DNA of 40,153 bases from Duganella sp. Leaf126 (GTDB taxonomy: Bacteria > Pseudomonadota > Gammaproteobacteria > Burkholderiales > Burkholderiaceae_D): positions 681,941 to 722,093 of the forward strand of contig NZ_LMNW01000031.1 in assembly GCF_001423125.1 (NCBI RefSeq). Direction: 5' to 3'. The stretch's first letter is position 1. Each line of letters starts with the position of its first letter. The translations under genes were made by a program, and so were the position numbers. The notes under the pieces are model-generated. The model was not told where the DNA came from. It was given only the letters and a program-made list of their open reading frames with translations, and searched no databases. Below, in pieces: positions 38,231-40,153 of the stretch.

Positions 38231-38801
38231 GTTTTCTCCTTAGCTCATCAATCTGTTGCGGAAGCGGTGTCAGGCGCGCGGAATAATTCTTGCCTGTCAG
38301 CACACTAGCGCCGATAACGACGGCGCCCTGCCCCATCAAATGCCCGCGCAAGTTGGCCAGCGTGCCGCCTTGGCCGATAAAGTCGTCTACCAGTACGTAG
38401 TGTAGGCCAGATCGGGCGCGGCCACTGAAAAGAGCTTGACCACGCAGCCGGGCAAACCCGCTCGCCCCGGTGTGACTTACTTTATTGATCTGGATGATCT
38501 CGCGCTCATACGCCCAGTTGAGCTTGGTAGCGATGATGGTTGCCATCGCTTCGCCGATGGCATTCGTCCCCTGCGCCTCTTCCGCGTGAACGCTGGCAAG
38601 CGCAGGCTGCCGGGTGTCGAAAGCACGCCACAAATTTTCGAGCACTGGCACCGAAAGCGCGTCCAGCACCAGTTCCACGGCGGCAGCCATATCGCCGGTC
38701 TTTGCCGCCACATAAGCACCATGCCTTTTGACCGACAACTCCGGTGCGTGCATCAGCACATCAGGAAAGCTCCTCCAGCGATAACGTACCGGCTTGTCCA
38801 T
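38094..38801 (-). CDS. Phosphoribosyltransferase-like protein
   Basis: The 235-residue cytoplasmic protein has the type I PRTase signature HYVLVDDFIGQGGTLANLRGHL (PRPP loop VLVDDFIGQGGTL, about residues 134-146). No specific substrate-recognition motif was recognised, so it may act on a nucleobase or, as in some PRTase-fold regulators, not be an enzyme at all. An N-terminal extension of about 130 residues of unknown role precedes the loop. ATG 38801 follows GGAGG by 5 nt. It sits between ruvA and ruvB with lower G+C than either, and its last 45 codons overlap the next small gene in another frame. Confidence 0.82.
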   Translation of the reverse strand: MDKPVRYRWRSFPDVLMHAPELSVKRHGAYVAAKTGDMAAAVELVLDALSVPVLENLWRAFDTRQPALASVHAEEAQGTNAIGEAMATIIATKLNWAYEREIIQINKVSHTGASGFARLRGQALFSGRARSGLHYVLVDDFIGQGGTLANLRGHLMGQGAVVIGASVLTGKNYSARLTPLPQQIDELRRKHGDIEHWWYRRFGFNFDCLIASEARYLCRTPTSERIIAQLEAADG

Positions 38802-38884
38802 GCTGCCCTCCACCCAGGCTCACGACCAAGCTTGGAGCGTAGACGGCGAAACCGGTATGGACCAGCGTGCACATTTGAGCTACC

Positions 38885-39463
38885 TCACCCCTTCGACAGC
38901 ACCTTCAACGCCTGCTTGATGCCGTCCGAGACGCCGCTGCCGGCCGGGACGGTCTTGAGCGCCAGCAGCGCTTCCTTGTCGGAGTAGCCGAGCGCCAGCA
39001 GGGCGTTCAGGATGTCCGATTGCGAGTCGGGCGCAGCGTGGGCGCCGCCGGCGCCGAGGTCGGCGCCGAGCTTGCCCTTGAGTTCGAGCAGCAGGCGCTC
39101 GGCGGTTTTCTTGCCGATGCCGGGCACCTTGATCAGGCGGCCCGATTCCTGCAGCGTGACCGCCTGCGCCAGGTCGGCGATCGACATGCCCGACAAAATC
39201 GACAGCGCGGTGCGCGCGCCGACGCCGCTGATCTTGATCAGGAGGCGGAATACGGCGCGCTCCTCGGCGTGGCCGAAGCCGAACAGCAGGTGGGCATCCT
39301 CGCGGATGGCCTGGTGGGTAAACAGCACCACTTTCTCGCCCACGTTGGGCAGGTTGTAGAAGGTGCTCATCGAGACATCGACTTCGTAGCCGACGCCACC
39401 GCAGTCGACCAGCAACTGGGGCGGATTTTTTTCGAGCAGAATACCGGAGAGACGACCGATCAT
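38885..39463 (-). CDS. ruvA: Holliday junction DNA helicase subunit RuvA
   Basis: RuvA binds the Holliday junction as a tetramer and loads RuvB. The 192-residue protein has the OB-fold [30 protein letters not shown], the HhH motifs [17 protein letters not shown] and [22 protein letters not shown], and the C-terminal RuvB-contact helix [20 protein letters not shown]. It follows ruvC by 28 nt. In most relatives ruvB follows directly, whereas here two extra genes intervene. Confidence 0.97.
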   Translation of the reverse strand: MIGRLSGILLEKNPPQLLVDCGGVGYEVDVSMSTFYNLPNVGEKVVLFTHQAIREDAHLLFGFGHAEERAVFRLLIKISGVGARTALSILSGMSIADLAQAVTLQESGRLIKVPGIGKKTAERLLLELKGKLGADLGAGGAHAAPDSQSDILNALLALGYSDKEALLALKTVPAGSGVSDGIKQALKVLSKG

Positions 39464-39491
39464 CGTGTATGAACCTTGTGGTGTGATTGAA

Positions 39492-40064
39492 TTAGCCGAC
39501 CAGGCGTCCGCGCCTGATGCGCATGCCGGCCAGCGGGCCGCCCGGCGCGGTGGCGCCGGCGGTGGTGGTGCGGCTGCCGGCGCTGGCGATCAGGGTCAGC
39601 GTCTCGCGGCTGTGGGCATGGCAGATGGCGATGCCGAGCGCGTCGGCAGCGTCGGTGCCGGGCAAACCGGGCAGCGACAGCAGGCGCGCCACCATGTCCT
39701 GCACCTGCGACTTGACGGCGCGTCCCGTACCCACCACGGCCTGCTTGATCTGGGTCGGCGAATACTCGGCCACCGTCAGCTCGGCCGACACCAGCGCGCA
39801 GATGGCCGCGCCCCGGGCCTGGCCCAGCAGCAGGGTCGATTGCGGATTGACGTTGACGAACACCTGCTCGATGGCAGCGCACTCGGGCTGGTAGATGCGG
39901 GCCACTTCGGCCACACCGTCCAGTATGACCTTGAGCCGGGTCGGCAAGTTCCCCTCGCCGCTCTTGATGGTGCCGGAAGCGATATAGCGCAACCGCGCCC
40001 CCTGCTTGTGGATGACGCCAAAGCCGGTGGTGCGCAAGCCGGGGTCGATACCGAGAATAATCAT
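39492..40064 (-). CDS. ruvC: Crossover junction endodeoxyribonuclease RuvC
   Basis: RuvC nicks Holliday junctions symmetrically to resolve them. The 190-residue protein shows the four acidic residues of the RNase-H-like site: D7 in [15 protein letters not shown], the Glu in [15 protein letters not shown], and the two Asps in [32 protein letters not shown] is also typical. It is about 10-15 residues longer than the usual enzyme owing to a basic C-terminal tail ([15 protein letters not shown]). It is the first gene of the ruv operon in this window. Beyond it, to the window end, I see nothing supportable except a TACAAT close to the start. Confidence 0.96.
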   Translation of the reverse strand: MIILGIDPGLRTTGFGVIHKQGARLRYIASGTIKSGEGNLPTRLKVILDGVAEVARIYQPECAAIEQVFVNVNPQSTLLLGQARGAAICALVSAELTVAEYSPTQIKQAVVGTGRAVKSQVQDMVARLLSLPGLPGTDAADALGIAICHAHSRETLTLIASAGSRTTTAGATAPGGPLAGMRIRRGRLVG

Positions 40065-40153
40065 GGAGGGATTGTACTATGGCAAACGCCAGAAAGCCCG
40101 GGGTGCAGAAGAAGATGTAGCAGCATCAGAGGCTGCCGCAAACCGTGCACAGC

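Overview
This 40-kb window looks like a stretch of chromosome from a betaproteobacterium of the Oxalobacteraceae (Massilia / Duganella / Janthinobacterium type). The reasons are high G+C, the gene orders dxs-ispA-xseB and ruvC-ruvA-ruvB, polA beside a choline-kinase-type thrB and a BPSS1780-like membrane protein, and a thiC-led thiamine operon behind a TPP riboswitch. This assignment is inference from protein style and gene order; no rRNA or tRNA gene is present. I see no prophage, insertion sequence or CRISPR array.

Layout. 1-2560: a PduO-type cobalamin adenosyltransferase and a zinc-ribbon protein, then a lower-G+C patch with a DUF4844-like gene and decayed reading frames. 2561-5598 (minus): the isoprenoid operon xseB-ispA-dxs. 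5921-8929 (plus): a Rieske oxygenase, an EamA transporter and a mercaptopyruvate-type sulfurtransferase. 8926-9481 (minus): a ParE-type toxin-antitoxin pair. 9528-14231 (minus): a ZIP metal transporter, a Tat-exported dienelactone-hydrolase-family protein and polA. 14499-16843 (plus): a DUF2782-like secreted protein, thrB and a BPSS1780-like membrane protein, closed by a terminator. 16874-21918 (minus): uvrD, glutathione-dependent formaldehyde dehydrogenase and two stand-alone response regulators, one with an ANTAR output domain. 22000-26393 (minus): thiC-thiS-thiG-thiD-thiE with a TPP riboswitch. 26720-32773 (plus): valS, then a SAM methyltransferase with a regulatory domain and, directly behind it, a degenerate glycine/serine-expanded paralogue. 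32749-34408 (minus): a threo-3-hydroxyaspartate ammonia-lyase-like enzyme and its probable DauR/YheO-type regulator, whose promoter lies inside a strong palindrome. 34518-36315: DUF2147, ThuA-like and DUF454 genes. 36406-40064 (minus): ruvC-ruvA-[phosphoribosyltransferase-small ORF]-ruvB-yaiI.

Most of the window is housekeeping: isoprenoid precursors, thiamine, DNA repair and recombination, valyl-tRNA and threonine synthesis. The unusual parts are: (i) the methyltransferase followed by a paralogue that has lost its SAM motif and gained glycine/serine expansions; (ii) a lower-G+C phosphoribosyltransferase plus small-protein cassette inside the ruvA-ruvB operon, its two genes overlapping by 137 nt in different frames; (iii) a family of about 103-bp elements with inverted TGAGCG-type ends that abut or supply stop codons; (iv) a palindrome that contains the promoter of the DauR-like gene, which predicts an almost leaderless mRNA; and (v) a riboswitch leader in which a perfect 8-bp hairpin covers the thiC Shine-Dalgarno sequence.
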